Both the position numbers and the translations under genes were made by a program. Source: Takifugu bimaculatus (lineage: Eukaryota; Chordata; Actinopteri; Tetraodontiformes; Tetraodontidae). From it: DNA of 64,000 nucleotides. Positions 25,431 through 38,457 of the stretch are shown in pieces. Under the pieces are notes generated by a model. That model was not told the origin of the DNA, made no database searches, and saw only the letters and a list, made by a program, of their open reading frames with translations. Location of the stretch: contig CP034996.1 in the NCBI GenBank assembly GCA_004026145.2, positions 4,441,081-4,505,080 of the forward strand, in the 5' to 3' direction. Every line of letters starts with the position of its first letter. Positions within the stretch are counted from its first letter, which is position 1.

Positions 25431-26950
25431 ATGTCCTTACAATCAACTTTGTCCTTTTTTAAAAGTAATTGTTCCTCTTTTCAGATCAGACGTCAGCACC
25501 AGTAGTCTCACATCAGAGGAAATAATACATTTACTAGGACAATACGATTCATTATTTAGCTGAAGTTCTCCCAGAGATCACAAGCTCCGACCTTCCATAC
25601 GTGGCGGCTGAGAGGAAGATGAAGCTTTATTTTCTTTCTGGAAAGCTCAGGAAATGGACTTGAATTCTATCCTTCCAAGAGGAAAACATTCCAAAAGTCA
25701 CTTTAATCCTTCCATCCTGCAGCACATGATGGGCCTGACATCAAGGAGACAGACGTGGCCACAGAGACTAAATAATAAATATATGTACATATTGTGTCCA
25801 TTATTGTGTCAGTCAAAGGCACCTACAGAATGTGAGCCGGGCTCAGATAGAACAGAGGGGTGTTTTGGTTCTTCTCAGCGGGTAAGAAGATCCTCCTGCT
25901 AAACCAGGTTAAACTAGTAAGGAAACGGACAGGAGGACGGAGTTTATAATCCGTTATTCTAAAGCTACGTCATTATTATACAAGTGTGTGTTTCTCCCAG
26001 AGGTTTGTCCCACAGTGGGGACATTTGCAGAATGCTGACATGGTCTGACCGTCGTCCCAAAGAGTCTTCAAATGTGTGCAGCAGGCAAAATGTCAGCACA
26101 CGTCAGCATGCTGGGAGAAGAGTGGCCCGAGCCCGGTGGATTCAGCCCAGAGAGATTCTGGGTTTTATGTGAAGAACGTCCATGTGAGAGCTGCTGTCGG
26201 GAAAATACACCCAAAGAGGCTTCCACCTTCAGGACGTCTGGTCCTGCTGTACTCCAACCAGTAAAATGCATCAAATGTAGGCAGCAGCCGCGGAGACAGG
26301 GGGGATTTATGGGATGGAGGCAGTAGGGGAATCCACAAAGGACCCTCTTTAGCATTTAACATTAAATATTAATTTGCATGTAGGAGACAGTCTGCTATAA
26401 ACTGCTCCTCCAATAGACCGGATTAATCACCTCTGATCATTAGAGCCCATCAAACTCTGGTAATTATTATTGCTGAGTGCAGATTTGATTCTGATTGAGT
26501 GTCTTCTTATTTTCAGAGTAAATTACACATTCAATAACAACCTAAAACATATAAATCACTACTGTGACCACTTTAAATATGTAGCACGTGTTCACATTTT
26601 GACTGCATTTTGTCATTTTACTGTGGATTTAAGGCGATCTGAATGAGTTATAACAATGAACTCAGTTGGACTGATAAGCATGATTAGGTATGCACAGAGG
26701 AATCTGAAGTGTGAGGAGGTTCTCCCATATTAATGTCAGAGGAGGATGATAAATACGTTCACCTAAAATATGACCTATGATGTAGCTGTAAGGAGGCGTT
26801 AATGGACACATGCAGGGAGATCATTGGCCGTTGTTGCTCTCTAAACGCTGGGCTGGTCCCACAATTAGGAGTTTCAGATTCATGACGCAGCATAAGGCGT
26901 AATAGCGCCACCATGTGGCGATAACTTTATTATTAGTTCGATTCGAACCG
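25431..26950. other. Intergenic stretch upstream of ruvbl2
   Basis: Non-repetitive, partly AT-rich sequence with no recognisable exon or RNA gene. Open frames near 26070-26360 match no family I recognise. Confidence 0.45.
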
Positions 26951-27080
26951 CGTGTTGCAGTTCCCCTCCGCGCCTACGGGGGCAGTCCACTCTCGTCGCC
27001 CCGGAAACAGTTACCCTGGTGGCACACGTTCAGAAAGAAGCGGCACATCGGTCTCACGTTTTACCTGCGTGGTTGTAAAG
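26951..27080 (+). promoter_or_regulatory. ruvbl2: Probable ruvbl2 5' UTR exon and promoter-proximal region
   Basis: A locally CpG-rich segment ends in a good donor (TTGTAAAG/GTGAGC at 27080/27081). The coding exon at 28229 is preceded by an acceptor (TTTTCTTCAG) five bases before the ATG. A non-coding first exon here is therefore likely. The 5' limit is not determinable. The ~1.1 kb intron that follows (27081-28223) shows no recognisable coding sequence. Confidence 0.5.
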
Positions 27081-28228
27081 GTGAGCTTATCTGCACATTT
27101 ACCGGTCAGAAATGCAGTACATTATTCTTTGGGCCTCAGTATAATGAGAGGTGTTCATTCCGTGGGAGTTTTTGGCGTGAAACAGTGAGGACAGACCAGC
27201 CGTGAATGAAGCTAGTTTGATGGCTAACGCAACACTAGCTAGCATTAGCGCCTCAGTTTGCTGTAGTAACTAGTCTGCTGTTAATTTCATATCTAATATC
27301 TCGGCCTCCCTTCAACAGTTGACTGTAGTTGGTATTTCTGGCAACCTTTGTCTTGTTTTTGTGGCTAAGGTAGGAACTTTGGGGGCGATAGCAACAGCTA
27401 GCCCTTAAAACGCGCTCCTTGTGTTGTGATCTGACTCGTTGTCACTATGACAACCAGTTGACGTTTGTTCGTTAACCTTTATTCATCATGTTTAAATAGC
27501 AGGAAACTTGGCAAAACCAGGGCTTTCCGAGGTTTGTGACTGAAATAGTGGCTAAAAAGTCACGCTCGAAAAGGAAATCGACCTTAATTCGAAGCGCTGC
27601 CCTCATATTTACATCAAATTAAATGGCATCTATGTTAGTTTTGACAGTGAATCAATCATATTTACCTTTATTCGTGGTTTTTCCATAAATAATGACTGCA
27701 TTCGTGATATTGCACAAATGAGCCAGAATTCCAGGGAATTTTAGGTTCCCAAAGCAGCTGAAACAGGTATCAGAGACGGGATTAATAGGCATGATCAAGG
27801 GATCCATGCCAAGGGCTTCGATCTCACAGCTTCTACTACCTCTACTGCTAGCCCTTTGTTTCACGACCGAACCCTGAAGTTCGGAACTCAACGTTGAGGC
27901 TCCCTTTCTAATTTCCTGCCCTCGTAACTCTGAAGCTTCCTCCTCCACCTCAGAGTTGTGAATCAAATCTAAAAAGCCTGTGGCTTGTTAATGCGTTCTG
28001 ACCCACAGCCCATCCTGAACCCTGTTAGTAACCCCCGGCTTCTCTAGCCAGCAATCCTTCCATCCAGGCCTACTCAGACACTAGTAACATTCTGGTTCCT
28101 GGAAATCCCTGCTCATAAAAGGTCCAAAGCATTTAGGTTTCTCGTTATATGGTGTCATGTGCCTGCATTCTTTGCTCAACTCCCTTCGTGTAGTGCGACT
28201 GCTCACGTTTGCCTTTTCTTCAGCACAG

Positions 28229-31200
28229 ATGGCGGCCGCTACCAAGGTTCCAGAGGTCCGCTGACATCACAAGGGTTGAAGCGAATTGGTAAGCAGATCT
28301 TAACTAGGTTTACACAGCTGTGCTGTTAGTGGGATCTGATGTATGGCGTGGATGACGTGGTTGGTTTAAACACCTTTAGGAGCTCACTCACACATCCGTG
28401 GCCTTGGTTTGGATGATGCTCTGCAGCCAAGACAGGTAAGTCTCCCTCCCTCCCTCCCTCTCTGTACATATTATATAAAGCATATAAATGAAGATGTTCC
28501 TCCTTTGGTTTCGATGCTTTGAGAGCGCTAGAAAACACCTTTCCAATAGTAGGTAGACGTGCAGAGCTCCACTGAGGTCCCACCAGGCATCGTGGATTGT
28601 GGTTTCTGTCCCCTGCAGGTGTCTCAGGGGTTGGTCGGTCAGCTGGCCTCTCGTCGGGCAGCCGGAGTCATCCTGGAGATGATCAAAGATGGCCACATAG
28701 CTGGAAGAGCAGTGCTGATTGCTGGCCAACCAGGCACTGGGAAGACCGCCATCGCTATGGGTACGACCAGCACGATAGGTCATGGTCTGTCTGGGCGGTA
28801 GTTTCCACTCCTAGGTGGTGACCTTTAACCTGTCGACGCAGGTATCGCCCAGTCTCTTGGGCAGGATACGCCCTTCACAGCTCTGGCTGGGAGCGAGATC
28901 TTCTCTCTAGAGATGAGCAAGACTGAAGCTCTGAGCCAGGCCTTTCGGAAGGCCATCGGAATAAGGATCAAGTGAGTACAAAGATAAGAGCTGCTCTGCA
29001 CCCACGCGGAGGATTCCTCATGCTGCAATTGTTCAACAGAGAGGAGACGGAGATCATAGAGGGAGAGGTGGTGGAGATCCAGATCGACAGGCCGGCCACC
29101 GGAACGGTAGGCTGCTCGCGATGCTTGGCTTCCTCGAGCGTCAGAACACCATCCCAACACTCCGTAAAGGTAGACTGCCATGTTTAACCCTTCTTTCAGG
29201 GGACCAAAGTGGGCAAGCTGACCTTGAAAACCACCGACATGGAGACCATCTATGATCTGGGCAACAAGATGATTGAGAGTCTCGTTAAGGAGAAGGTTCA
29301 AGCAGGGTGAGCTCATGTCTGCATTGGTTCCCGGATCGCCGGTGCTTTAAATGGTCTCCCTTCAGATTAGAACTCTGAACTCTGCCGCAGTCTTCACACG
29401 TCTCAAACTCTGCTTAGATGAAAGGGCCATTTAGAAGAGCTATTACAGGAAGTTTACCTTGAGTCGTGGAGTTAGGTGGTTTGTTTTTAAAGACGCGTCA
29501 TTCGTTCATGTTTTCATCACCTGAGGGAAATGGTTGGAACGCTGTCATGAACTCCTCTTTCAGAGATGTTATTACCATCGACAAAGCCACTGGAAAGATC
29601 AGCAAGCTGGGCCGCTCCTTCACCAGAGCCCGAGACTACGACGCCATGGGAGCTCAGGTATCCTGAAAGTGGCGCCCAGCGCTGCCCTTTGGTTCTGCCG
29701 CCGGCTGGAGGCTGCGAACACCTCTGACCCCCTTTGTGGCCCTTTGCAGACCCAGTTTGTCCAGTGCCCAGAGGGGGAGCTGCAGAAGAGGAAGGAGGTG
29801 GTCCACACCGTGTCCCTCCATGAGATCGACGTCATCAACAGCCGCACGCAGGGCTTCCTGGCTCTGTTCTCCGGAGACACCGGAGAGATCAAGTCCGAAG
29901 TCCGCGAGCAGATTAACGCCAAGGTGTACGAGTGGAGGGAAGAGGGCAAGGCGGAGATCATCCCAGGGGTGCGTTCAGCTGCAGGACCTCCTCGTTCCGT
30001 TCGCTCCGCTTCTGCTTGTATCTCACCCGTGGGCTTGCACTTCCAGGTCTTGTTCATCGACGAGGTTCACATGTTGGACATGGAGTGCTTTTCCTTTCTG
30101 AATCGAGCCCTGGAGAGCGACCTGTCCCCAGTTCTCATCATGGCCACCAACAGAGGCATCACTCGGTACTCTTCTGCCCGTCTCACTCCTTGTTGTCCTG
30201 TAAGCGGCCAGATAAACAGGCCCAGAGTCGGTTCACTGGCTCTAGAGCAGGGGTGGGCAAACATTTTGATTTGTGGGCCACAATGGGTTCTAACATTTGA
30301 CAAAGGGGCCGGACCAGGAGCAGATGGATGGATGGAGTGCTTTGGTAACCTCACTTCATTGGAGAAAAAATACACATCTTGGGATATGGAGAAAACATGT
30401 GCTTTAATTTCAAATGAAAATGAAGAGAAGCATTACCACAAAATATCTGACTTTGGAATGAGTCTTAAAACACTTAAAATCAAATGAATAAAATGTGCCT
30501 TTTTAAAAAAAATGAATAACCATTTCTATTTTAAAGCACTGAAAGTTCTGTTATCCTTCAGGATATCACCATCACTCTCCTCCTGACTGTCTTTTTTCTA
30601 GTGGGAAAACACCAGAATTGCAGTGAAAATATAACATTAACAAGGTTTATTCATTTAATTTTTCAAGTTTGGCGGGCCGGATTAAAATGTTTAACGGGCC
30701 GCGTGTGGCCCCCGGGCCGTAGTTTGCCCATGCCTGCTCTAGAGTGTCTCAGCCGTACGGGGAGACTTCCACAAAGCTGGAACCTTGTTTTCGGGGGGTC
30801 ATGAAATGGTTCCTGTGTCAGAACTGTGAGTATTAACTGCCAGCCTTTGTTCAGCATCCGTGGCACCAACTATCAGAGCCCCCACGGCATCCCCATCGAC
30901 CTGCTGGATCGCCTGCTCATCATCGCCACCTCTCCTTACACCGAGAAAGAGACCAGGCAGATCCTGAAGATCCGGTGAGCTCCTGCGCCCGCCTCTCGGT
31001 TGAATCCGTGCAGAAGCAAACTAAAGGTGTTTGGTTTTGACTCAGCTGCGAGGAGGAGGACGTGGAGATGAGCGAAGAGGCTCACACGGTCCTGACGCGC
31101 ATCGGGATGGAGACGTCTCTGCGTTACGCCATCCAGCTGATCAGCACCGCCGGACTCGTGTGTCGCAAACGGAAGGTAAGCGGGTTTAACCCGGGGAGCC

Positions 31201-31674
31201 CACGTGGGCGCGATGCGGCGGCTTCATCTGGGTGTGGCCTGTTTTCCTCAGGGCACAGAAGTTCAGGTGGAGGACATCAGGAGGGTGTACTCTCTGTTCC
31301 TGGATGAGACCAGATCCTCCCAGTACATGAAGGAGTATCAGGATTCCTTCCTGTTCAATGAAACACGTGAGTTTTCTCTGCAGCCTGTCCCTCCGTTCTA
31401 GACTCAGCGGGCAGCCTTAAAGAAAGCAGCTCACTGTTGAGGTTGGCATCATTTAGAGGTGTCATCAGAAATCTAAATATGAACAGCTGAGGTCATTCAG
31501 AGGTTAGTTACTACCATGTGCAGTTGTGACTGAGGAAGGGGGGTAGGTAGTAGCGCTGTCCATCTTTGGTCTGTTATTACATGTTAATGAAGAGCAGAAA
31601 TGCTCAGCTCAGCCGGTCTTATACATGTGTTCTGTCCTTTCCTTTCAGAATCTCTTCAGATGGACACATCATAG
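28229..31674 (+). CDS. ruvbl2: RuvB-like AAA+ ATPase 2 (Reptin)
   Basis: Reptin is a hexameric AAA+ ATPase/helicase that pairs with RUVBL1 in INO80, SRCAP and TIP60 chromatin complexes and in snoRNP/PIKK assembly. Thirteen coding exons: 28229-28288, 28380-28435, 28619-28760, 28842-28971, 29040-29106, 29200-29306, 29564-29657, 29750-29968, 30047-30165, 30855-30974, 31046-31175, 31252-31366, 31649-31674. All junctions are GT/AG and in phase. Walker A GQPGTGKT is in exon 3, the IEGEVVEIQIDRPATGT insertion-domain start in exon 5, Walker B FIDEVHMLD in exon 9, sensor I ATNRG at the end of exon 9 and SPHGIPIDLLDRLLI in exon 10. The C-terminus is QSLQMDTS. Predicted length is 460 residues if two extra bases in exon 1 are discounted (human 463). 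As given, exon 1 carries a stop just after EVR (see findings). Confidence 0.95.
30248..30736. mobile_element. Non-autonomous hAT element (MITE) in ruvbl2 intron 9
   Basis: Terminal inverted repeats are CAGGGGTGGGCAAAC on the left and GTTTGCCCATGCCTG on the right, with the CAG ends typical of hAT elements. A perfect 8-bp target duplication, CTCTAGAG, lies at 30240-30247 and 30737-30744. The 489-bp interior has no transposase and includes the 'GGGCCACAATGGG' and 'GGGCCGG' sub-terminal blocks common to this type of vertebrate repeat. It lies wholly within the intron 30166-30854. Confidence 0.9.
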
Positions 31675-31767
31675 GATGGAGGCGGCGTTCCTTTTTTCCA
31701 TATTCTCAATTGTGCAAAATTCATTGCTTTGTTGCTCGGTTTGTTCATGGTTTCTTTTTATGAAACG

Positions 31768-31773
31768 ATTAAA
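31768..31773 (+). terminator. ruvbl2: ruvbl2 polyadenylation signal ATTAAA
   Basis: ATTAAA lies about 94 bp after the ruvbl2 stop codon and is followed by a T-rich stretch, which suits a short 3' UTR. Confidence 0.6.
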
Positions 31774-32775
31774 GTGATGTTTCTTTAAACACTGGGATAG
31801 TTTTTGTTGTCCATCAACTACGGGATTTGGCAGATTCTAAAACCAAGCAACAGTTTGGACCGTTACATTCAAATGAACGTTGTTTTGTCCTGTAGGTCAT
31901 AATGAGACCACTAGAGGGCAGCAAATACTTGGTGGCTTTGGTGAAGATACAGTTCGGCCCCTTTGCATTCTAGTAAAAACGTGCCTCTTTATGTTCAATT
32001 TACATGTGTGTTTAAAAGCTCTCAACCTGTTGTTCAGGTTTATGTTTGTTCTCTGTATGCACTCATTCATGTAAAATAGTCAGAGGGAGACGAGCTGCGG
32101 TAAAATCTAAAATGTAGCAGATTTGTATCTGCTGTGTGTACAGCTGAAAGGACCTGTTGTCCCTGGTGACGGTGGTGATCATCTACGAGAACTGCACAGG
32201 CACCCATATTAAAGCTGGTTCTGGAACATCTTGTTTTGATGGTTGCTTCTAGACAAACTTATTATTAAGGGATACAAAAGCATTGGCTTGAGTCTTAAGA
32301 TGGTTCATATCCTGTCCTCTGCACCTTCACAAGTTCTTCAGATTTCCCCCCTGAAGGCTGAGTGTTTAGGATTCCACACAATCAACTCACTTCCCTCAAG
32401 CTCGAGGAGCCCTTCCAGACTCACTGGGAACGTCGTGTTTCCAGTCTTTAACGGTAATGGGTCTGACCCGTAAATGAGCTGCTTTAAAGGCCTTTTGTGT
32501 TAAATCTGCAGCCTTTTTTCTCTTCCATTCTGAAGCTGATCAGGCTGGTTTCCTCCCAGCTCCACAAGCCCACGCTGCTTTGGCTGCCCCCACTCGGCCT
32601 GCTGACGCGTCTGCGTCCTTGGCAGCAGAATTAACTGGAGTTACATGTAACTCAAATGAATCTTTAGGCCAATAATCATGAATCTGAGCTCCGTTCTTGT
32701 GCCCGGCAGTGGCAGAGAGCTGCACAATGACCAACATGCAATAAGAAGAGGAAAAGTGCATCTCTCCATTAATAG
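31774..32775. other. Intergenic region between convergent ruvbl2 and TRIM gene
   Basis: The two genes converge here. The plus-strand ruvbl2 3' end and the minus-strand TRIM 3' end (AATAAA at 32776-32781) are about 1 kb apart. No other gene is recognisable. Confidence 0.5.
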
Positions 32776-32781
32776 TTTATT
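32776..32781 (-). terminator. TRIM gene polyadenylation signal AATAAA (minus strand)
   Basis: TTTATT on the plus strand is AATAAA on the minus strand, about 210 bp beyond the stop codon of the minus-strand TRIM gene. Confidence 0.55.
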
Positions 32782-32988
32782 AATAAAAAATAGGCTATGA
32801 TCACATGACACGTTTCATCAGTACGTAATTACTCTATAAAACACCAGATTTTCCCCACATCCAGACTTCCAGCTTCCTTCAAAAGGCAACAGGAAGCACC
32901 TTGGACTCATGATCGTGGAATATACATGTTTTTGTTCAGTAGATGCACGTGGACATCAAACGGCGGGCGGCTCAGTGGACGCCGTGTT

Positions 32989-33715
32989 TCACAGCTGGAT
33001 GATGGTGATGGCTGACTCGTACCAAACCCAGAAGCCAGGATAGACGGGCTCAGCGAAGGAGGCCTTGAAGCGATGGATGAGAGACATGCTTTCACCCACA
33101 GCGTAGAAGGAGAGGGTGCCCCCGGCGTGGTCCAGGAACACGCCGATGCGCGACGAGTAGGGCGCCGTGATCTCCAGCTGATCTTTGCTGTGGCGAGCTG
33201 AGTAGCTGGAGTCGGAGCAGAAGAGGCTCCAGGACTTGCGGTTGTATCCGATGCGGCAGCCGTCTCCGTAGCCCGCCCTCTTGATGCCCTTGTAGGTGAC
33301 TCCGATGGCAGCCCCCTCGCCGCTCCAGTCCACTTCCCAGTAGTAAGCCCCCCCAGACAGAGGCTCCATGCACAGGACCTGGGGGAGGGAGTCGAACCTG
33401 GCGGAGCTGTCGTGGTAGGCCTGGGGGTCCCTCTTGAGGGTGGCTTTCCTGTTCCCTCGTGATAAGTAGAGCTGCCTGTAGGCTGTGTTGGGGTCCAGAG
33501 TCAGCTGGCAGGCATCTGTGGGGGGGGGGGGCATTTTACTGTTACATTGTGCTCGCTTTGTTGACAGTATGGAGCTGGAGAAAGCCTCTGCTCCCAGCAC
33601 CCTCCACCAGGACCCCACCAGACTTGGAAAGGAAAAAGTCACCTGACCATGAAATGCAGTCATTGTTTATTCACACTTCTGAGCACCAGAACGGTTCACC
33701 TTCTCCCTGGACACA

Positions 33716-33755
<40 letters not shown>

Positions 33756-35488
33756 TGCACGCACGCACGTCCCTCTCCTCCTTCACCTCCTCTCTGCGTC
33801 TGTCTTTCATTCTAAAGCTCGTAAGGATGCAAGAACGCAGGAGACCTTGTGGTCGTGGCCCGTTGGTGAGTAAATAATGACTGCATTCAGTTCTGCAGTG
33901 AGACCCTCTGACCGGACACAGACACCAGAATAATCCCAGGGATTAGAGGTCACCTGCCTGCTGTGTGCCTCCACCTCTGCAGGTCACAGCTGGTGAGACA
34001 CCCGGTGGCCTCGACTAGATCTGGGCGGCCTATTATCTGGAATATTAGAGGTATCAACACTGTTTGTGAATCTGACCACAAACAGAAATGTCTCTGACAG
34101 CCAAAACCTGAAGCTCTCCTCCCTGAACGACGATGATTAGATAATGAGGAACAAAGCTGATAATTCCTCTAAACAGACATATCAGAACTGAACATTCAGT
34201 TAAAAAGGACAAGCGGCCAACCGGTGTCTTTGTAATCAGCCCCCGTCTCAGCCATGATTGGAGGACAGACAGTAGTCACCGGGGTCAGATTTGGTGGTCA
34301 GCTACAGGGTCTGACGCAGAACTCCGTCTGCATCTAAGGGGACTCGTGCAGGGAAACGAGCAGCCAGAGCGATGGCGCGCGTCACAGCAGAAGATCAGGA
34401 GATAAAGCCAGACTCACATCTCAGGAAGTCCTCCCTGTACTGGGGTTCCTGCACCGGCACCGACTTGTACATGGGCGCTTCTTCACCTTTGATCGACAGC
34501 CTCTTTTTGGACTCGTCCAGTTGGCAGAAGGTCATTTTGTTGACTGTAAAGACAGCAGAAGCACAATGAGCCCTTAAATCCACCCGTGTTCTGCCCCTGG
34601 AGGCCTCTCCTGCTCCCCGGACCCTTCGCTCACCCGCTTTGGCCACTTTGACCAGCTCCTCGTTGCTGAATTCGTTCAGGTGCTGTTTCATCTCGGACAC
34701 GGCCTTCGTGACGGGGCCGAAGGAGAAGTACGGATTGACGCTGACGGTGGGCAGCTCCTCGGCCTCGGTCTGCGCGATCAGCATGTGGTAGCTCTGCAAC
34801 GGCAACCCACAGTTACTCTCTGCCCCCCCGACCAGTCTGACCCCAGCAGGAAACCCGTCCTCGGCAGAGGATTCCCACCGAATCAGAGTGCCTGAAGGTG
34901 GCGCCGGTGGGCGGCCGTCAGTCACCTGAATGAAGTGGATGTGGTCCTCAGTGCGGGACAGCTGCGTGATCTCGTTGTCCCTCCTCTTCAGATCGGAGAT
35001 CTCGTGGGTCAGGCGCTCCAGGTGACCCTCGGCGTTGTTGAGGGCGGCCCTCTTGTTGGAGCTGATCAGCTTGGCCATCTCTTGCTGCATGCGCTCGATG
35101 GCGCGGATCATGTCGCTGAAGGTCTTCTCACATTCCTGCAGCGCCCTCTGGGCCGAGTTCTGCACAGGAAGCACGGCCACATACCGTCAGCCCGGCTGCC
35201 ACACTGGTTCGACCAGATGCTGTCACCACTCTGGCTCGGAGGAATGCGCCCATGTTGGCGCTCTCAGGAGTGGTTCGTTTGTGGTGTACGGCGGCGGTAC
35301 AAACCTTGAGAGCGTCCACCGCCTGTTTCAGCTCCTCCATCTGCTTGAGCCTGTCGTGAATCTTCTCCTGGACATCAGCCTGCGTGGCGCCGAGCCGTTG
35401 CTACGAGAAAGAACGAGCGATACGTTTGAACCTGGAAGATATTCGATTGAAACTTGCGGAGCTAAAGCTGGCGGCCATGATCAGACAT

Positions 35489-35519
<31 letters not shown>

Positions 35520-36241
35520 ACACAGCGCTGGAGGCTTTCTTTATCGCTTGTTTAATCTCTTGTTAACCACTCATTCAGCAGGTCACCGTGACAACGGTCC
35601 TCCTCGTGTACATGTTACGTCAGATCGCCTTAAACAATGGTTGCCATAAAGTCGAAGGCTCGATCGCCTACCTGCTCCTCCGCCCTCTCCTGCTCGGCCG
35701 ACACCATGTCGTGACCTTTGTGCTCTTTGACCGTGCACAGCACGCAGATGCACATCTGGTCGGTGCGGCAGTACAGCTCCAGGCCCTTCTGATGCTGGGG
35801 GCAGATCTGCCGGTCCAGGTGGCCGATTTCATCCACCAGCTTGTGCCTCTTGAAGGTGGCCGACTCAAAATGGGGCTTGAGATGTTTCTCGCAGTAGGAG
35901 GCCAGGCACATCAGGCAGGTCTTCACCGCTTTGTGCTTCTTACCGATGCAGATGTCGCAGCCCACGTCCTGGGGCCCTGCGTAGTTGTAGTCAGGGGACG
36001 GAGGCGGAGGTGGAAAGGAGTCGCGCGGCAGGGTGGAGTAGCGGGAGCCTCCTACGCGTCGCGGGGTAGGTCTCTTGTTGTAGGTGACCCTGCACTGGGG
36101 GCAGAGGAAGGAGCCCGTGTGGTCAGCATGGTCCCAGTACGTCTTCAGGCAAATGGAGCAGAAAACGTGTCCACATGGGATGGAGACGGGGTCCCTCAGG
36201 TGCTCCTTGCACAGGTAGCAGCTATCCTGGTCGGACGACAT
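32989..36241 (-). CDS. finTRIM-like RING E3 ubiquitin ligase with B30.2 domain
   Basis: This tripartite-motif protein is probably a cytosolic ubiquitin ligase of the finTRIM/TRIM25-like group, which in fish is often linked to antiviral responses. Exons from 5' to 3': 35672-36241, 35305-35400, 34926-35159, 34634-34793, 34418-34543 and 32989-33515 (stop at 32989). They total 570 residues with every junction in phase. Exon 1 holds the C3HC4 RING (CYLCKEHLRDPVSIPCGHVF), a Pro-rich linker, B-box 1 (CDICIGKKHKAVKTCLMC) and B-box 2 (CPQHQKGLELYC). Exons 2-4 encode the coiled coil and the last exon the PRY/SPRY domain (LDPNTAY, WEVDW, IGVFLDHAGGTLSF). An acceptor (CTCTCTCTGCAG) 40-odd bases before the ATG implies a non-coding 5' exon. 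It is a close paralogue of the plus-strand gene at 39142. Confidence 0.92.
33716..33770. repeat. (CGCA)n tetranucleotide microsatellite
   Basis: About thirteen near-perfect CGCA copies lie in the intron just upstream of the B30.2 exon of the minus-strand TRIM gene. Confidence 0.95.
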
Positions 36242-38425
36242 GGGGGCAAGTGGAGCGCCGTTTCCTGTGGTGCCGATTATCCTGCAGAGAGAGCCGGCGC
36301 CTGGTGTCAGCCAAGTGGCAAAGTGAGCCCACAGCCACCACAGGCACCACTTATATAGAGTAAACAGACAAGGAGGCTAAACTGGTTAAGCAGAAACCAG
36401 TCAAACAAAGGAGGGGCATAAAAAAGTCTGCAGCGACGAATGCCTCCACGGCTTCCAGGGCCGAATCGGAAGCTGGGAAAGGTGTGGCGGCCTCTGCCTC
36501 ATCTCCGCTTATATCCCGCTTCTTATTGACGTAGAAGACGGCAAAGTAAATAAAAACAACAACCCTCAGTGGAACGTGCCGCGCTGCCACTTAACCTCAG
36601 CACATGAACACTTTCAAGCCAGATTCCAGGCGGCGAGGGCCACCTTCAGGAGTGGTGAAGGTCAGGGGTCAGGCAGGGATTACCTGCCGATCTGTGGTCA
36701 GAAATAGGTCCAGTTGTTTGGACCATGTGAGCACGACTTCCCTGCCGGCCGGGTTCCTTTTGTGGTTCCTGGATGCCGCCGACGATCAATTAACAGATCA
36801 ATTTGTGCTCGTCGCTTCTTGAAACCAAAACAATGCCGGGAATGTTCCGCTCTGGCAGCAACGCTTCAAGGGCAGAGTGGCTCTCGCTGGACACGCCCCC
36901 AGCGGGACGCAGTTTCGGGGCTGTTGAAACGAAGGCAGGAATGCGACTCCTCTTGATAGGGCGGATAAGAGCGGGGCCGAGGAAGCCTGCCTGAAAGATT
37001 GCATTGTGTCCCAGCCAGCGGAGGCTCTGGCGTCCCTCAGCATCAGCTGACAGCACCGATTAAACGCAGCATCTGATGCGACCGAAGCCGAGGACGTGAA
37101 AATAGTCCCTCCTAGAAATCTCCTTACTGATAGCTTCTTTATTGGTTAGCTTTCTGATAAGGTGATTGATTTCCATTTGTTTATGGTCTCACATTAACAC
37201 TGCACCTTTTAACGGGCATCTGTGGGAAAATACTGCCAATAACCCAGACTTGAGGTTGCCAGTGGATTGATTTGAGACCTGTGGGAGGGAGGGGGTGGAC
37301 TTTGGCTTCATAAAATAAAGCGATCCAAATATAAACCGCAAAAATGACTGGTTGGTCTGTAATTACAAGAATTTAGCGTTGAGCAATCGAACTTACGATG
37401 ATTCGCTCTGACAAATGCTCCCACTGACGGGAGGTTTGGGAGGGCAAGCGTGATCAAACACACGTCAGACGTGCCTTTGAGCCAAGCGCCGCGTGGGTTA
37501 CGCAACCCGCTGCTGCTGCACTTCCTGGGAATTGTTCCCGATTGTTCTCGCCGTAGTTTCAAGTATTAAATCAGCCAACCAAAGGGTTTAATATCACATC
37601 TAATCTCTGACATGACGTCAGCCAGTGGTTTAGGCATCATTCGGGGGGGGGGGGGGGTTGACAATAGTGGTGTTTACAGATTTCAAGATGGTATCTTCCT
37701 GTTTTCACCACTCTGATGAAACGCTGTCCAGTTCCCTTTGATCAAACATCCATTTACGTTCTCTTGGCCCAGCAGAAAACACGCTGGATGCACCCGAGGG
37801 GGGGGTTGACCTTTGCCCCCGAGCGCTGCTGCTGGTTATGACTGGAGTTTCTGTGTCTTCACAGCAGCTCCGGCCCACAGGCTGGGAATGAGCAGGTATT
37901 CAGGTGTGTTTTGTGATAAACAGACTGCCGCTCCGCACTGGCCTCTTCAAAGAAGTGGGCCTAGTTGGTCACTGAGAAAGGAGAACCTTAACAATAGGGT
38001 GAAGTTGGTTCCCCGGTACCAGTTCGCAGGTCGTTCCTCCCTCTAAGTACAGCTGCTCCCTTCGCTCCGGAGGAAGGAAGGAAAAGTGGCTTATCAGAAA
38101 ACTCACCAAATATGGAGGGTGAAACTGCCCAGAGAACTCGGAACGCAGGGGCCTTGAACCAGGAGCCGCTGAACTCTACACGTACTGTTAAAACCAAGAT
38201 ATTTTCCTATATGGTGATAATTATACAGCAGGTGTGTGTGTGTATGTGTGGGGGGGAGTTATAACTGCAGTTCTTTTACAGTAGAATCAAGCTGAACAAA
38301 AGACGGACTGAAAGGGGCTAAAACAGGGGGGACTAATTGAAATGTAAATGAGTGGGTCCGATGTCTGCTGAGGCATGTGTGCACACCCATGCAGCAGCAA
38401 ATATTTCCTCTCTGTTGCCGCTCAA

Positions 38426-38457
<32 letters not shown>

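Noticed and set aside
24141..25563. Three overlapping ~450-codon Cys/Leu/Ala-rich frames
   Set aside because: The same octamer repeat is read in all three frames; not a gene.
26068..26355. Overlapping frames on both strands upstream of ruvbl2
   Set aside because: They mirror each other and match no family; chance frames in GC-moderate sequence.
27652..27966. Minus-strand 104-codon frame in the ruvbl2 5' intron
   Set aside because: No recognisable domain and no supporting start or splice context.
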